A stretch of DNA of 64,000 nt from Campylobacter massiliensis (GCF_014253065.1 NZ_JACLZK010000001.1:1-64000); one strand, 5' to 3'; positions 8,508 through 18,638 are shown, counted from the stretch's first letter. The notes: generated by a model not told the origin, from the sequence alone. Program-made: numbers and translations.

Positions 8508-11468
8508 ATGAGTGATTCACGCATAGGAAGACGCTCGTTTTTGAAGCTTGCCGCTCTTGGTGCCGGTAGCACGATGGCATTTGGCGAAAACGAGACGTTT
8601 AGAAAGGCAACCAACGAGGAGATAAAAAATCCTTACGAAGGTTCAAAAAAGGTTAGAACGATTTGTTCTATTTGTTCGGCTGGCTGCGGTATCGAAGCCG
8701 AGGTAAAAGACGGAGTATGGGTACGCCAAGATATGGCTATGTATCACCCGATCTCTCAGGGCTCGCACTGCTCTAAGGGAATCGATCAGATCGACCTTAC
8801 GAAATCAAAACAGCGTATCAAATTTCCGATGAAAAAAGTAAACGGAAAATGGGAGCGCATCAGCTGGGAACAAGCCGTAAACGAAATCGGCGATAAGATG
8901 CTACAAATCCGTAAAGAAGACGGTCCTGATAGCGTAGTTTTCTTGGGTTCGGCTAAATTTAACAACGAGCAGGCTTACTATTTCCGCAAATTTGCGGCGT
9001 TTTGGGGTACAAACAGCAACGATCACGTAGCACGCATTTGACATAGCGCAACAGTCGCCGGTGTGGCGAATACTTGGGGTTATGGCGCGATGACGAATCA
9101 CTTCGGAGATATGACGGCAAATTCAAAAGCGATCTTTTGTATCGGTGCGAATTCGGCTGTAGCAAATCCCGTCGGCGGTATGAAGCATATGTTGCAAGCC
9201 AAAGATAGAAACAACGCAAAATTAATCGTAGCGGATCCGAATTTTACTAAAACGGCTGCGCACGCGGATCTTTACTTGCGTCAGCGTTCAGGAACAGACG
9301 TGGCTCTTATTTACGGACTTATTCACATTATCCTTAAAAACGGCTGGGAAGATAAAGAATTTTTAGAAAACAGAACCTACGGCATCGAAGAGGTTAGAAA
9401 AGAGGCCGAACACTGGACTCCTGAGCTTACTTCGGACGTTACGGGCGTACCGGTAGATAGACTCATAGAGGCTGCTAATATAATGGCGCATACGAAACCG
9501 GGAACGGTTATCTGGGCTCTAGGCATCACCCAGCACTCGGTAGGAACGTCAAATACCAGAATTTTACCTATCCTTCAACTAATCCTAGGCAATATGGGTA
9601 AACCGGGCGGCGGCTGTAATATCATCCGCGGCCACGATAACGTTCAGGGCTCTACCGATATGTGTAATCTTTCTGATAGCTTGCCGATGTATTACGGACT
9701 AGGAGACGCCTCGTGGAAATACTACTGCAAAGGCTGGGGCGTTGATTACGACGAGTTTATCAAACGATTTGCGGTTTCGACAAAAGAGCCGAAACAAGGC
9801 GGCGCTCCGGTAAAAAATACCGTATTTGAAGAGTATTTTTATCACGATCCGCAAAATCCGGAAGATAGAAACTGGAGAAACGAAAAAGGCTGGTCGCTAT
9901 CAAAATGGTGGCAAGGCGTTCTAAAAGAGGAAAAAACCTATACAAGCGGTAAGCTTCGCGTTCTTTGGGTTCAAGGAACCGGTATCACCTCTATGGCTCA
10001 CCTTACAAAAATTCAGCAAGCCGTCGACAAGCTAGATATGCTAGTAGTTGCGGAGCCTTTCGTAAATGAAGTTGCAATCCTAAGTGATAGAAAAGATGGA
10101 ATTTACGTGCTTCCGGTGGCTACTGCGTTTGAAAACGAAGGTCATATAAGCTCGACTAACCGCTCTGGTCAATGGAGAACAAAAGTTGTTGAGCCACTTT
10201 ACGAGAGCAAGACTGACCAAGACGTTATGTTCTTATTTGCTAAAAAATTTGGCTTTTATGACGAATACGTAAAAGGCATGAAGATGGCGACCGTTAATCA
10301 CGAGCCAAAACAAGTTAAAGACGACTTTGTGTGGCCTGACGACGCTACAAACGAGATAGCTCGCATGGGTAAATCTATCGGCTATACCGGTAGAACGGCC
10401 GAGATGTTCAGAAGACATCAGGCTAACTGGCAAAATTTCGACCCTGATACGCTAATGGGTATCGGCGGCGACGTAAAAGGCGAATACTACGGTAAACCTT
10501 GGCCAGCATGGGACGAAAAACACCCTGGTACGCCGATACTTTATGATATGAGCAAGTCTTACGCAGAGGGCGGTTCCGGATTTAGAAATCGTTTCGGCTT
10601 AGAGCATAACGGCGTTAGTCAGCTAGCTAGCGAGGATACGACTTTGGTAGGATCGGACGTAAAAGGCGGCTATCCGCAAATTACCAAAGAAAATATCGAA
10701 AAAGTCCTAGGTATAACCTTAACCGAAGAAGAAAAAAGACTGATGGGAGCCACTTGGAGTACGGATCACAGCGGACTTATCTTAGAAAAATGCCGCGAAA
10801 AAGGCGTAGTGCCGTTTGGTAACGCAAGGGCTAGAATGATCGTTTGGGAATTCCTAGATCCGATCCCTAAACACCGCGAGCCTATCCACTCTCCGCGCTG
10901 GGATTTGGTGCAAAAATACCCGACTTTCGACGATCAGGCTAGAAACTTCCGCGTCGAGACGAAATACAAATCCGAGCAGCAAGCAAAAGACTGGAGTAAG
11001 GAATTCCCTATCGTATTTAGTACATTGCGCCTAGTAAACCTAAGCGGTGCTGGTATGATCGAGCGAACGAGTAAGTATCTAGCGGCGATCACGCCTGAGA
11101 TGTTTGCTAACGTTCACCCTGAGCTTGCCCTAAAATACGGTATCCAAGATCGCGATATGATGTGGATCCACTCTCCGCAAGGCACTAAGATCAAGGTTCG
11201 CTGCTATCATACTCAGATGGTTACGCCGGATAGAATTTGTATGCCGTATAACTTCGCGGGCGTTATGCAAGGCGTGAGCTTAGAGGATCGCTATCCTGAG
11301 GGTACTAAGCCTTATACGATCGGCGAGAGTTTTAATACCGTAACAAACTACGGCTTTGACCCGGTTACTCAAATTTCGGAATTTAACGCCGGACTTTGCA
11401 GGATAGAAAAAGCGGACGGAGAGGGCTTTAACACCTTCTTCCACGAATACGGCGAAAATAGAGTCTAA
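8508..11468 (+). CDS. fdhA: Formate dehydrogenase alpha subunit, selenoprotein (UGA = Sec at codon 178)
   Basis: The catalytic subunit oxidises formate to CO2 at a molybdo(or tungsto)-bis-pyranopterin site in the periplasm. It is one reading frame of 986 residues interrupted only by TGA at 9039-9041. That codon sits exactly at the catalytic Sec-His position (HVARI-U-HSATVAG), so it is read as selenocysteine. A Tat signal (GRRSFLKLAALGAG) begins the protein. Cys53, Cys56, Cys60 and Cys88 bind the [4Fe-4S] cluster, and the molybdopterin-binding domains follow, ending in the usual dinucleotide-binding C-terminal domain (about 830-980). Automatic calling would split the gene at 9041 and restart at 9063. 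fdhB follows after 10 bases. selA, selB and selD for decoding are in the same window. Confidence 0.97.
9039..9069 (+). promoter_or_regulatory. Sec UGA codon and SECIS hairpin of fdhA
   Basis: After TGA 9039-9041, TCGCC at 9055-9059 pairs with GGCGA at 9065-9069 around the loop GGTGT. The loop starts 18 bases after the UGA. A short stem with a loop beginning GGU at this distance is what SelB recognises in bacterial SECIS elements. Confidence 0.85.
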
Positions 11469-11478
11469 GGAGTAAGAG

Positions 11479-12039
11479 ATGGCAAGAATGAAATTTTTCG
11501 TAGATACAAACAGATGTATCAGCTGCTTTGGATGCCAGGTTGCTTGCTCTTCGGCTCACGAGCTCCCTGTGGGGCTCTACCGCCGCAAGGTCATCACGCT
11601 AAACGACGGTATAGAGGGTAAGGAAGTATCGACTACGATAGCCTGCCAACACTGCACCGACGCTCCTTGCGAGCAGGTGTGTCCGGTGGATTGTTTTTAC
11701 ATCAGAGCCGACGGTATCGTGCTTCACGATAAAAACAAATGCATCGGCTGCGGATACTGTCTATACGCATGTCCGTTCGGCGCGCCGCAGTTCCCAAGAG
11801 ACGGAGCATTCGGCATAAAAGGCGCTATGGATAAGTGCACCATGTGCGCCGGAGGCCCTGAGGAGACGAATTCTCACGAGGAGCTTCATATGTACGGTCA
11901 AAACCGCATCTCAGAGGGCAAAGTCCCTATGTGTGCCGCCGTTTGCGCCACCAACGCGCTACTAGTCGGCGACGCCGCAGACGTGTCAAACGTATATCGC
12001 AAACGCGTTATGCTAAGACAAGCGGGCACTACTATCTAA
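11479..12039 (+). CDS. fdhB: Formate dehydrogenase iron-sulfur (beta) subunit
   Basis: A 186-residue ferredoxin-type subunit that passes electrons from FdhA towards the cytochrome b subunit. Cysteine motifs occur in order: CISCFGCQVAC (from Cys13), CQHCTDAPCEQVCP, CIGCGYCLYACP, and CTMC plus CAAVCA, enough for four [4Fe-4S] clusters. There is no signal peptide and no C-terminal membrane helix, so it probably travels with FdhA by the Tat route and is anchored by FdhC. fdhC is not downstream here but at 57476. It ends in a strong terminator. Confidence 0.93.
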   Translation: MARMKFFVDTNRCISCFGCQVACSSAHELPVGLYRRKVITLNDGIEGKEVSTTIACQHCTDAPCEQVCPVDCFYIRADGIVLHDKNKCIGCGYCLYACPFGAPQFPRDGAFGIKGAMDKCTMCAGGPEETNSHEELHMYGQNRISEGKVPMCAAVCATNALLVGDAADVSNVYRKRVMLRQAGTTI

Positions 12040-12042
12040 CTC

Positions 12043-12074
12043 AAATTCGGGGGCGACTCGCTCCCGAATTTTCT
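12043..12074 (+). terminator. Intrinsic terminator of the fdh operon
   Basis: AAATTCGGG at 12043-12051 pairs with CCCGAATTT at 12063-12071. Inner GCG/CGC pairing extends the stem around an ACT loop, and a T-rich run follows immediately. Confidence 0.85.
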
Positions 12075-12146
12075 TTCAAATTTTACCTCTTAAATTTACT
12101 CAAATTTCAAAGTCGGATCAATCTAATAATCAAAAAATATAGCTTG

Positions 12147-12168
12147 TTGATAAGATTGATACTTGATA
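12147..12168 (+). promoter_or_regulatory. Triple TTGATA motif, candidate Fur operator
   Basis: Three TTGATA hexamers (12147, 12156, 12163) lie about 35 bases upstream of the -10 of the iron-uptake operon. Homologous loci are iron-regulated by Fur in C. jejuni, whose sites are AT-rich with GATAAT-like half-sites. The match is suggestive only. Confidence 0.3.
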
Positions 12169-12201
12169 GCCGTTTTTATTTTCGCTAAAGTTTTAAAATG
12201 G

Positions 12202-12207
12202 TAAAAT
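12202..12207 (+). promoter_or_regulatory. -10 element of the iron-uptake operon
   Basis: TAAAAT lies 34 bases before the FTR1 ATG, with GGAG correctly spaced before the start codon. No canonical -35 is seen. Confidence 0.45.
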
Positions 12208-12240
12208 GTCCGCTTAAAACATATTTTATCGGAGTTTTTT

Positions 12241-14205
12241 ATGAGCAAATTTTTAAAATTTATACTCGCGCTTTTTATCCCTTTTATGCTAAATGCAGCC
12301 GATACCGACTACGGCCCTGAGATACAGAGCATAAAAGATTCGTTCGTAAGCATTATGCAGCAGTATAAAGAGGGCAAGATCGACGAGGCAAAAACCACCA
12401 CGCAAAATGCGTATTTTGGGCATTTCGAAAATATCGAAGCGGCAATCAGGGTAAATTTGGGGCAGAAAAAAGCCTACTCGATGGAGTCTAAATTCGGCAA
12501 AATCCGCAAAGCCATCATCGCTAAAAAATCCGTAGAAGAGATACAAGCGATAATGGACGATCTAAACAAAGAGATGGATGAGGTTTTGCCTGTCATAAAC
12601 ACCGGTCACAAGCTAGTGGGCGAATACTCCGATCCTAAAAACGCGGACGCCGCACAGACCGCTAAGGCTACTGAGGCTAGCCAAACTACGGCGCAACCTG
12701 CAAGTAGCGCCGCTATCGAGCCGCACTGGCAAGTGGTTTATAACGACATAAAAACAGCCCTTAGCGCTGCGGCCGCGGCCTACGAAAAGGGCGACAAAGA
12801 CGCAGCAAAACAGCAGATAAACAACAAAGCCAAATTTGAGCTATATCGCAACACGAAGTTAGAAGAGGCTATCCGTAGATTTATAGACGGCGGTCAGGGT
12901 ATCGACGGCGACATCCAAAAACGCATGGGTTCGGCGATAATAGCGATAAACAACGATGTAGCCGCCGACGTACTAAAGTCAAATTTGGAAGAGCTTGATG
13001 CGCTGATATACGAAAACGTTGCCAAGCTACCTATGGACTCGGGCTCGCTAGCTGCCAACGTGGTTTTACCTGATAGCGCCGAGGATGAAGCAGCTACTGA
13101 TTTTGCGCCGGTGGTTGCAAACATAAAGGCAAAAATCGCCGACGCGATCAAACTTTACGCCGCAAAAGACGTAGCTAAAGCTATGAGCGATGCGCAGGAT
13201 ATTTACTTCGACGAGTTCGAAGGTAGCGGCATGGAAAATAAAGTAGGCGCGATAGACGTCGGTCTAAAAACTAAGATAGAAGGAAATTTCGGCGAAGTAG
13301 TCGCGTTGATGAAAGCGGGCGTGAGCGTCGAGAGACTCCAGCAAGCAGCCGATAACCTAGGCGCAAATTTAGACGCCGCGCTAGAAAAAACAAGCGGTAG
13401 CAGTTCGCCTTGGGCGCTATTTCTTTACGCGCTTACGATTATACTTCGCGAGGGATTTGAGGCGCTCATCATCGTAGCGGCCGTCGTGGCGTATCTACTA
13501 AAAACCGGCAACGAAAAGCGCATGAGCATCGTTTACAGCTCGCTTGCCGTAGCGGTTGTGTTAAGCTTTGTTATGGCGTGGATTATGAATTTGATATTTG
13601 CCGACGCTGCGGGTCAAAAAAGAGAGGTGATGGAGGGCGCGGTGATGCTTATCGCCGTGGGACTGCTCTTTTACGTCGGTTTTTGGCTACTTTCAAATGC
13701 GGGCGCGAAAAAATGGAGCAAATATATCCAAAGCCACGTCAGCGAGTCGATATCCGCAGGCTCTGCTAAGGCGCTTTGGTGGACGGTATTTTTAGCCGTA
13801 TTTAGAGAAGGCGCAGAGACCGTGCTTTTCTATCAGGCGCTGATTTTCGACGCTAAAGATAGCGCAGGTTACTCGATGATCGCGCTGGGATTTGTAGTGG
13901 GTCTCGTCGTCTTGCTAGTTACTTACTACGTGTTTAAAATTTTTGCTATCAAAATCCCGATCAAACCGTTTTTCTTGGTCACTTCGGCGATCATTTTTTA
14001 TATGTCGATCGTGTTTGTGGGCAAGGGGCTTATGGAGTTCGTCGAAGGTAAAATTTTCGTTCCGACTAAGATCGAAGGCTTCCCGACTATCGAGTGGCTG
14101 GGCATTTATCCGTATTACGAGAGCTTGGTGCCGCAGGCTATCATGATAGCGGCGCTGATCATCGGCGTAATCATAATGAAAAACAAGCAAGCCAAAGAGG
14201 CTTAA
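12241..14205 (+). CDS. FTR1-family iron permease with three-module periplasmic domain
   Basis: The counterpart of C. jejuni Cj1658, an inner-membrane ferric/ferrous iron permease. A signal peptide (to about Ala20) leads into about 370 periplasmic residues built of three similar helical units of about 100 residues, beginning near 30, 160 and 285. Each starts with a helix of the type I....A...Y..G....A. The permease domain from about 390 has seven helices with the iron-binding motifs REGFE (near 402) and REGAE (near 522). It is the first gene of a collinear iron locus and is separated from p19 by a 74-base gap with a hairpin. Confidence 0.92.
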   Translation: MSKFLKFILALFIPFMLNAADTDYGPEIQSIKDSFVSIMQQYKEGKIDEAKTTTQNAYFGHFENIEAAIRVNLGQKKAYSMESKFGKIRKAIIAKKSVEEIQAIMDDLNKEMDEVLPVINTGHKLVGEYSDPKNADAAQTAKATEASQTTAQPASSAAIEPHWQVVYNDIKTALSAAAAAYEKGDKDAAKQQINNKAKFELYRNTKLEEAIRRFIDGGQGIDGDIQKRMGSAIIAINNDVAADVLKSNLEELDALIYENVAKLPMDSGSLAANVVLPDSAEDEAATDFAPVVANIKAKIADAIKLYAAKDVAKAMSDAQDIYFDEFEGSGMENKVGAIDVGLKTKIEGNFGEVVALMKAGVSVERLQQAADNLGANLDAALEKTSGSSSPWALFLYALTIILREGFEALIIVAAVVAYLLKTGNEKRMSIVYSSLAVAVVLSFVMAWIMNLIFADAAGQKREVMEGAVMLIAVGLLFYVGFWLLSNAGAKKWSKYIQSHVSESISAGSAKALWWTVFLAVFREGAETVLFYQALIFDAKDSAGYSMIALGFVVGLVVLLVTYYVFKIFAIKIPIKPFFLVTSAIIFYMSIVFVGKGLMEFVEGKIFVPTKIEGFPTIEWLGIYPYYESLVPQAIMIAALIIGVIIMKNKQAKEA

Positions 14206-14218
14206 ATTTGACGTTTCT

Positions 14219-14244
14219 AGCTTTCGCGGGTTGCCGCGAAGCTT
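14219..14244 (+). promoter_or_regulatory. Intercistronic hairpin between FTR1 and p19
   Basis: AGCTTTCGCGG at 14219-14229 pairs with CCGCGAAGCTT at 14234-14244, with one bulged T and a GTTG-type loop. It has no strong U tract. It could be an mRNA processing or stability element that lets p19 accumulate to a higher level than the permease. Confidence 0.45.
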
Positions 14245-14279
14245 AAAAATAAATTTACAAACCAATTAAAGGAGAGAAC

Positions 14280-14801
14280 ATGAACAAATTTGTTAAAACA
14301 GCTTTGGCATTCAGCCTTGCTGCTTCAGTAGCCGTAGCAGGCGAGTTTCCTATCGGCGATCCGGTAGAGATCAACGGTATGGAGATAGCTGCCGTTTATC
14401 TAGAGCCGATCGACATGGAGCCAAAAGGCATCGACCTAGCTCCAAGTAAAGCCGACATCCACCTAGAGGCCGACATCCACGCTATCGAGGGAAACAAAAA
14501 CGGCTTTGCGGCTGGCGAGTGGATCCCTTATCTAAAAGTTAATTACGAGCTAAAAAACCTAGATAACGGCAAAGTTAAAAAAGGTACGTTTATGCCTATG
14601 GTCGCTCAAGACGGCCCTCACTACGGCGCTAACCTAAAAATGGACGCCGGCGTGGGCAACTACGAGCTAAAATTTCATATAGAAAATCCTGAAAAACAAG
14701 GCTTTGGTCGCCATGCGGACAAAGAAACCGGCGTGGGTAAATGGTTTGAGCCGTTCACCACGACTTATAAATTCCAATACACAGGCGCGCCTGCTAAATA
14801 G
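14280..14801 (+). CDS. p19: P19 periplasmic iron/copper-binding protein
   Basis: A 173-residue protein with a signal peptide (cleavage after VAVAG). The mature sequence matches the P19/Tp34 family: VYLEPIDMEPKG near the start, HLEADIHAIEGNKNGF, and a central GAGVGNYELKFHI-like beta-sandwich segment. In this family conserved His and Met residues bind copper and a neighbouring iron site. It works with the FTR1 permease to deliver iron to the inner membrane. It has its own AAAGGAGAG ribosome-binding site and is followed by a hairpin terminator. Confidence 0.95.
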   Translation: MNKFVKTALAFSLAASVAVAGEFPIGDPVEINGMEIAAVYLEPIDMEPKGIDLAPSKADIHLEADIHAIEGNKNGFAAGEWIPYLKVNYELKNLDNGKVKKGTFMPMVAQDGPHYGANLKMDAGVGNYELKFHIENPEKQGFGRHADKETGVGKWFEPFTTTYKFQYTGAPAK

Positions 14802-14808
14802 TTCGGGC

Positions 14809-14832
14809 TTAGAGCGGCTAAGTCCGCTCTAA
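14809..14832 (+). terminator. Stem-loop after p19
   Basis: TTAGAGCGG at 14809-14817 pairs perfectly with CCGCTCTAA at 14824-14832 around a 6-base loop and is followed by ATTTC. It probably ends or attenuates transcription before the DUF2318 gene. Confidence 0.55.
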
Positions 14833-14866
14833 ATTTCACTTAAATTCTCAAATTTTAGGGCTAATC

Positions 14867-16234
14867 ATGTCTATATATTTCGTCCAAGTTATCTCATCGT
14901 TACTGGGATTTGTCCTTTTTGCAGCGTTAAACAACGACAAAAAGAGCCTAAAAGCGCTGTTTTTACCCTCGGTTTTGGGTATCGCAGCGGGCATAGTCGT
15001 TTTTAAGATCGCTAGACTCACGCTTCACGACGTCGGGGTGAAAATGGTGTTTGACGCGGCTACTTTGGTATTTTTGCTAGTTAGCACGCTTTGGATTTTT
15101 ATCAAATTTAACCCTGCAAAGATGATAACGTTTTTCGCCTTGGGTGCGGGCTACGGTCTAACCTATGCTCACGCGGGCGCGAATTTTCCGGTATTTGCCG
15201 GCGAGCTACTCGATACGCAGTCTATCATCAGCTTATTTTTGATGATATTTGCGTTTTTGCTCTTGCTGATTTTGTTTTTCGTAGTTTCAAATTTAAAAGA
15301 GTGCCTCTGCAAGCACGTCTTGTGGACGTTTTCGCTTCTTTCGCTTGCGGTTTTGATAGTGCAGGCTCTTTCAAACACGGGGCTCGAGTTTATGCGAGCG
15401 GGCATGATGCCTACATATCCGTGGGCGCTCTCGCTCGTGGCCAAGGGCATTTACTACACGACCTTTTCTCAGTATTTTTTCATCTTTTTAGTTTTAGTTT
15501 TGGCGGTTATAAATTTCAAAAAACGTCCGGCTCCGCTCTTAAAATCGGTCGTGGGTTCAAACAAATTTAGATTTAACAACGCGGCTAGAAATTTCATGGC
15601 GGCAAATTCAAAAAGCAGTGCGGCTATCGTCGTCACGGCTCTGATTTTCGGGCTTTACTACGATCTGCACGCGTCAAAACCGCCAGAGATATCTGATCCT
15701 ATCATCGTAGAACCCGTAAACAACGAGTTTAAATTTGACGTCGAAAAACTCGCCGACAACGAACTTCACCGCTATGCCTACATAAACGACGAGGGCAGGG
15801 AGATAAGGTTTTTCCTCTTAAACCGCTTCGCCGACCGCGCTTCGCCGATCATTGTATTTGACGCGTGCGCGATATGCGGCGATATGGGTTATATAAAAAA
15901 GGATGCCGATCTCATCTGCATCTCGTGTAACGTGCGCATTTTCTTGCCGTCGGTCGGCAAAGAGGGCGGCTGCAACCCGATACCTATGCCGTTTGAATTT
16001 GACGGCAAATTTATAACCGTTACGCTAGACACTATCCAAAGCGGCGCGAACTATTTCTCAAAAGTTATCGAAAAGATGGTGCTAGATCCGGTAAGCCGCA
16101 ACAAGGTGAGCAACCAAAACTCAAAATCGTATCTATACTACAACAGGACGTATTTCTTTGAAAACGAAAAAACTCAGGCGGAATTTGAAGCCAACCCTGA
16201 AAAATACGTCGACACGAACGGAACTCTAAAATGA
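14867..16234 (+). CDS. DUF2318 membrane protein of the iron locus
   Basis: A 455-residue protein matching C. jejuni Cj1660 in position and layout. The first 270 residues hold about eight membrane helices. The C-terminal domain faces the periplasm and carries the cysteine cluster ACAICGDMGY ... CISCNVRIF ... GGCNPIP (about residues 333-370), probably an iron or Fe-S site, as expected for the Fe-S-containing DUF2318 family. It may pass electrons or metal to the FTR1/P19 pair. Its stop overlaps the next start by 4 bases. Confidence 0.85.
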   Translation: MSIYFVQVISSLLGFVLFAALNNDKKSLKALFLPSVLGIAAGIVVFKIARLTLHDVGVKMVFDAATLVFLLVSTLWIFIKFNPAKMITFFALGAGYGLTYAHAGANFPVFAGELLDTQSIISLFLMIFAFLLLLILFFVVSNLKECLCKHVLWTFSLLSLAVLIVQALSNTGLEFMRAGMMPTYPWALSLVAKGIYYTTFSQYFFIFLVLVLAVINFKKRPAPLLKSVVGSNKFRFNNAARNFMAANSKSSAAIVVTALIFGLYYDLHASKPPEISDPIIVEPVNNEFKFDVEKLADNELHRYAYINDEGREIRFFLLNRFADRASPIIVFDACAICGDMGYIKKDADLICISCNVRIFLPSVGKEGGCNPIPMPFEFDGKFITVTLDTIQSGANYFSKVIEKMVLDPVSRNKVSNQNSKSYLYYNRTYFFENEKTQAEFEANPEKYVDTNGTLK

Positions 16235-17511
16235 AAAATATGCAACTAAGGCTTATAAAAAGCTCGATCACCGGCTCGAAGGTGCAAAAAGGTATGGCTT
16301 TTATCACCATACTTTTGGCGACGGTTTTGATTGCTTGTATGCTAAATATCACGCTAAAAATCGGCGATCAGATCGCTAGCGAGCTGCGCGGCTACGGCTC
16401 AAACATCGTCGTCTTACCGAAGGGCGAAGCGTTAGCAATCGAGATCGAGGGTAAAAACTTCACCCCGCTAAAATCGCAAAACTATCTAAACGAAGAGGAT
16501 TTGCATAAGATCAAGGAAATTTTTTGGCGAAATAACATCGTGGCGTTTGCTCCGTTTTTAAACGGCGAGGTAAAGGACGCTAGCGGCGAAAAATACCAAA
16601 TCACGGGCACTTGGTTTGATAAATTTGCAAACGTGGCTGACGAGCCGGAGTTTAAAACGGGCGTGAAAACGCTATTTGGCTTTTGGGCGGTTGAGGGCAA
16701 ATGGATAGAGGACGACGACGTGCAAAACGTGCTCGTAGGCGAAAATTTAGCTGCGAAGCGAAATTTGAGCGTCGGCGGAGAGTTAAATTTAAACGGACGT
16801 AGCGTAAAAATCGCTGGCGTGCTAAAAGGAGCCGGCGAAGAAAGCTATAAGATCGTAACCTCGTTAAAGCTAGCCCAGGAGCTTCTAAATAAGCCCGGCC
16901 AATACTCAAAAGCCGAGGTTTCAGCCATGACGATCCCCGAAAACGACCTATCCGTCAAGGCTAGACGAAATCTAGACAACCTAGACAGCGCCGAATACGA
17001 TATGTGGTACTGCTCGGCCTACGTTAGCTCGATCGCATATCAGATCGAGGAGAACTACGCGGGCGTAGCGGCAAAGGCGATGATGCAGGTAAGCGACGCC
17101 GAGAGTAATATCGTGAAAAAAATCCAAAGCCTGATGGGTATCGTTAGCATCATCGCGCTTGCGGTCTCCTCTATCGGTATTACGTCGCTGATGACAAGCG
17201 AAATTTATAGACGTAAAAAAGAGATCGGCCTGCTAAAAGCCATAGGCGCGAGTAACTTTGAAATTTACGCCCTTTTTGCGAGCGAAAGCCTAGTCGTGGC
17301 GTTTTTTGCGGGCATTTTGGGTGCGTTTTTGGGCTACGCGCTAAGCTATATAATCGCTTACAGTATCTTTGGCTACGGTATCGGTATCGCGTGGATCGTG
17401 CTTCCGCTTAGTATCGCTTTTGCGCTTCTTATCTCGATCGCGGGCTCGCTCGTGCCGATGAGAAGCGTCGTCAAACTCTTGCCTGCGGAGGTGCTATATG
17501 ATCGCAAATAA
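16231..17511 (+). CDS. FtsX/MacB-type ABC permease, iron locus subunit 1
   Basis: A 426-residue permease corresponding to Cj1661. It has an N-terminal membrane helix (MAFITILLATVLIACMLNI), a periplasmic domain of about 240 residues, and three C-terminal helices beginning with the conserved KEIGLLKAIGAS loop that contacts the ATPase. Such transporters act on periplasmic or envelope substrates rather than importing through a channel. Here the associated activity is iron acquisition, with mechanism unknown. It overlaps the downstream permease by 14 bases. Confidence 0.88.
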   Translation: MKNMQLRLIKSSITGSKVQKGMAFITILLATVLIACMLNITLKIGDQIASELRGYGSNIVVLPKGEALAIEIEGKNFTPLKSQNYLNEEDLHKIKEIFWRNNIVAFAPFLNGEVKDASGEKYQITGTWFDKFANVADEPEFKTGVKTLFGFWAVEGKWIEDDDVQNVLVGENLAAKRNLSVGGELNLNGRSVKIAGVLKGAGEESYKIVTSLKLAQELLNKPGQYSKAEVSAMTIPENDLSVKARRNLDNLDSAEYDMWYCSAYVSSIAYQIEENYAGVAAKAMMQVSDAESNIVKKIQSLMGIVSIIALAVSSIGITSLMTSEIYRRKKEIGLLKAIGASNFEIYALFASESLVVAFFAGILGAFLGYALSYIIAYSIFGYGIGIAWIVLPLSIAFALLISIAGSLVPMRSVVKLLPAEVLYDRK

Positions 17512-18637
17512 GGGCTTTTTTTATAACGTCATCTTTAAAAGCCTGCGCTTTGGCGCGGCTAGAGTAGGCGTCATCATCGTCTCTATCCTGCTTGGAGCGT
17601 GCGTGACGGCGGCGTTTGTAAACGTATATCTGGATATCGACTCAAAAGTAACGAAAGAGCTAAAAAGCTACGGCGCTAACGTGGTTTTCGCTCCTGCAGA
17701 CCCCGTTAGCGACGCGATAGACGAGGCTAAATTTAACGAAAAGATCGCCAAAATCCCAAGCGACAAGCTACTCGGACAGAGCGGATATCTTTTCACGCAG
17801 GTAAATATTGGTCCTACGACTGCGATCGCCATGGGCGTCAAATTTAGCGATCTAACGCGGGTTAAGCCGTTTTTGGAGGTTAAAGAGGGGCAGGGCATAA
17901 CGCTTGATTTTGACGAGAGAAACGCGCTAATCGGTACCGATCTAGCTAAACAAAGCGGCTTTAAGGTCGGCGACGTGATCGAAGTAAGACAAATCGGCGC
18001 GAATTCGGGCGAAAAGGTAAAGATCCGCGGCATCGTGCAAGACGGCGACAAGGAGGACTCGCTGCTCATCATCTCGCTACCTCTAGCGCAAAAGATAGCA
18101 AACGAGCCAAATACTCTAAACTACTCCGAGGCCGTAGTAACGGGCAAATTTGATTACATAAGCGAGCTTGGCAAAAGCCTTAGCGACGAGCAAATTTCCG
18201 TCAAACCCGTGGCTAAAATTTCAAAATCAGAGGGACTTATCTTGGACAAGATTAAGCTTTTGATGGCGCTTGTTAGCTTTGTCATTTTGCTCATCACTTC
18301 TATGTGCGTAAACACGACGCTAAGCGCGATTTTATTCTCGCGCTCAAAGGAGATCGCGCTGCTTAGAGCGCTTGGAGCTAGCAAGAAAAACGTGTTAAAT
18401 TTATTTGGCGTCGAGACCTTCGTCACGGCATTTGCGGCGGCTTTGGCGGGCGCTATTTTAGGCTACGGCTTAGCGCAAATTTTAGGTTACGCGATTTTTG
18501 ATTCGAGCATAGATTTTAGATTTATGAGTATACCGATAGCGATGGTTATCTCGCTAGTTTTTGCGGGCGTGGCCTCGATCTATCCGATCAAACGGGCGCT
18601 AGAAAACAAGATGGCCGATATTTTAAGAGGAGAATAA
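17498..18637 (+). CDS. FtsX/MacB-type ABC permease, iron locus subunit 2
   Basis: A 379-residue paralogue of the preceding permease, corresponding to Cj1662. It has the same plan: a first helix at about 20-45, a periplasmic domain with the GTDLAKQSGFKVGDVI MacB-like core, and C-terminal helices with KEIALLRALGAS. The pair probably forms a heterodimer with the ATPase at 18639. An AAGAGGAG site at its end serves the next gene, one base away. Confidence 0.88.
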   Translation: MIANKGFFYNVIFKSLRFGAARVGVIIVSILLGACVTAAFVNVYLDIDSKVTKELKSYGANVVFAPADPVSDAIDEAKFNEKIAKIPSDKLLGQSGYLFTQVNIGPTTAIAMGVKFSDLTRVKPFLEVKEGQGITLDFDERNALIGTDLAKQSGFKVGDVIEVRQIGANSGEKVKIRGIVQDGDKEDSLLIISLPLAQKIANEPNTLNYSEAVVTGKFDYISELGKSLSDEQISVKPVAKISKSEGLILDKIKLLMALVSFVILLITSMCVNTTLSAILFSRSKEIALLRALGASKKNVLNLFGVETFVTAFAAALAGAILGYGLAQILGYAIFDSSIDFRFMSIPIAMVISLVFAGVASIYPIKRALENKMADILRGE

Positions 18638-18638
18638 T

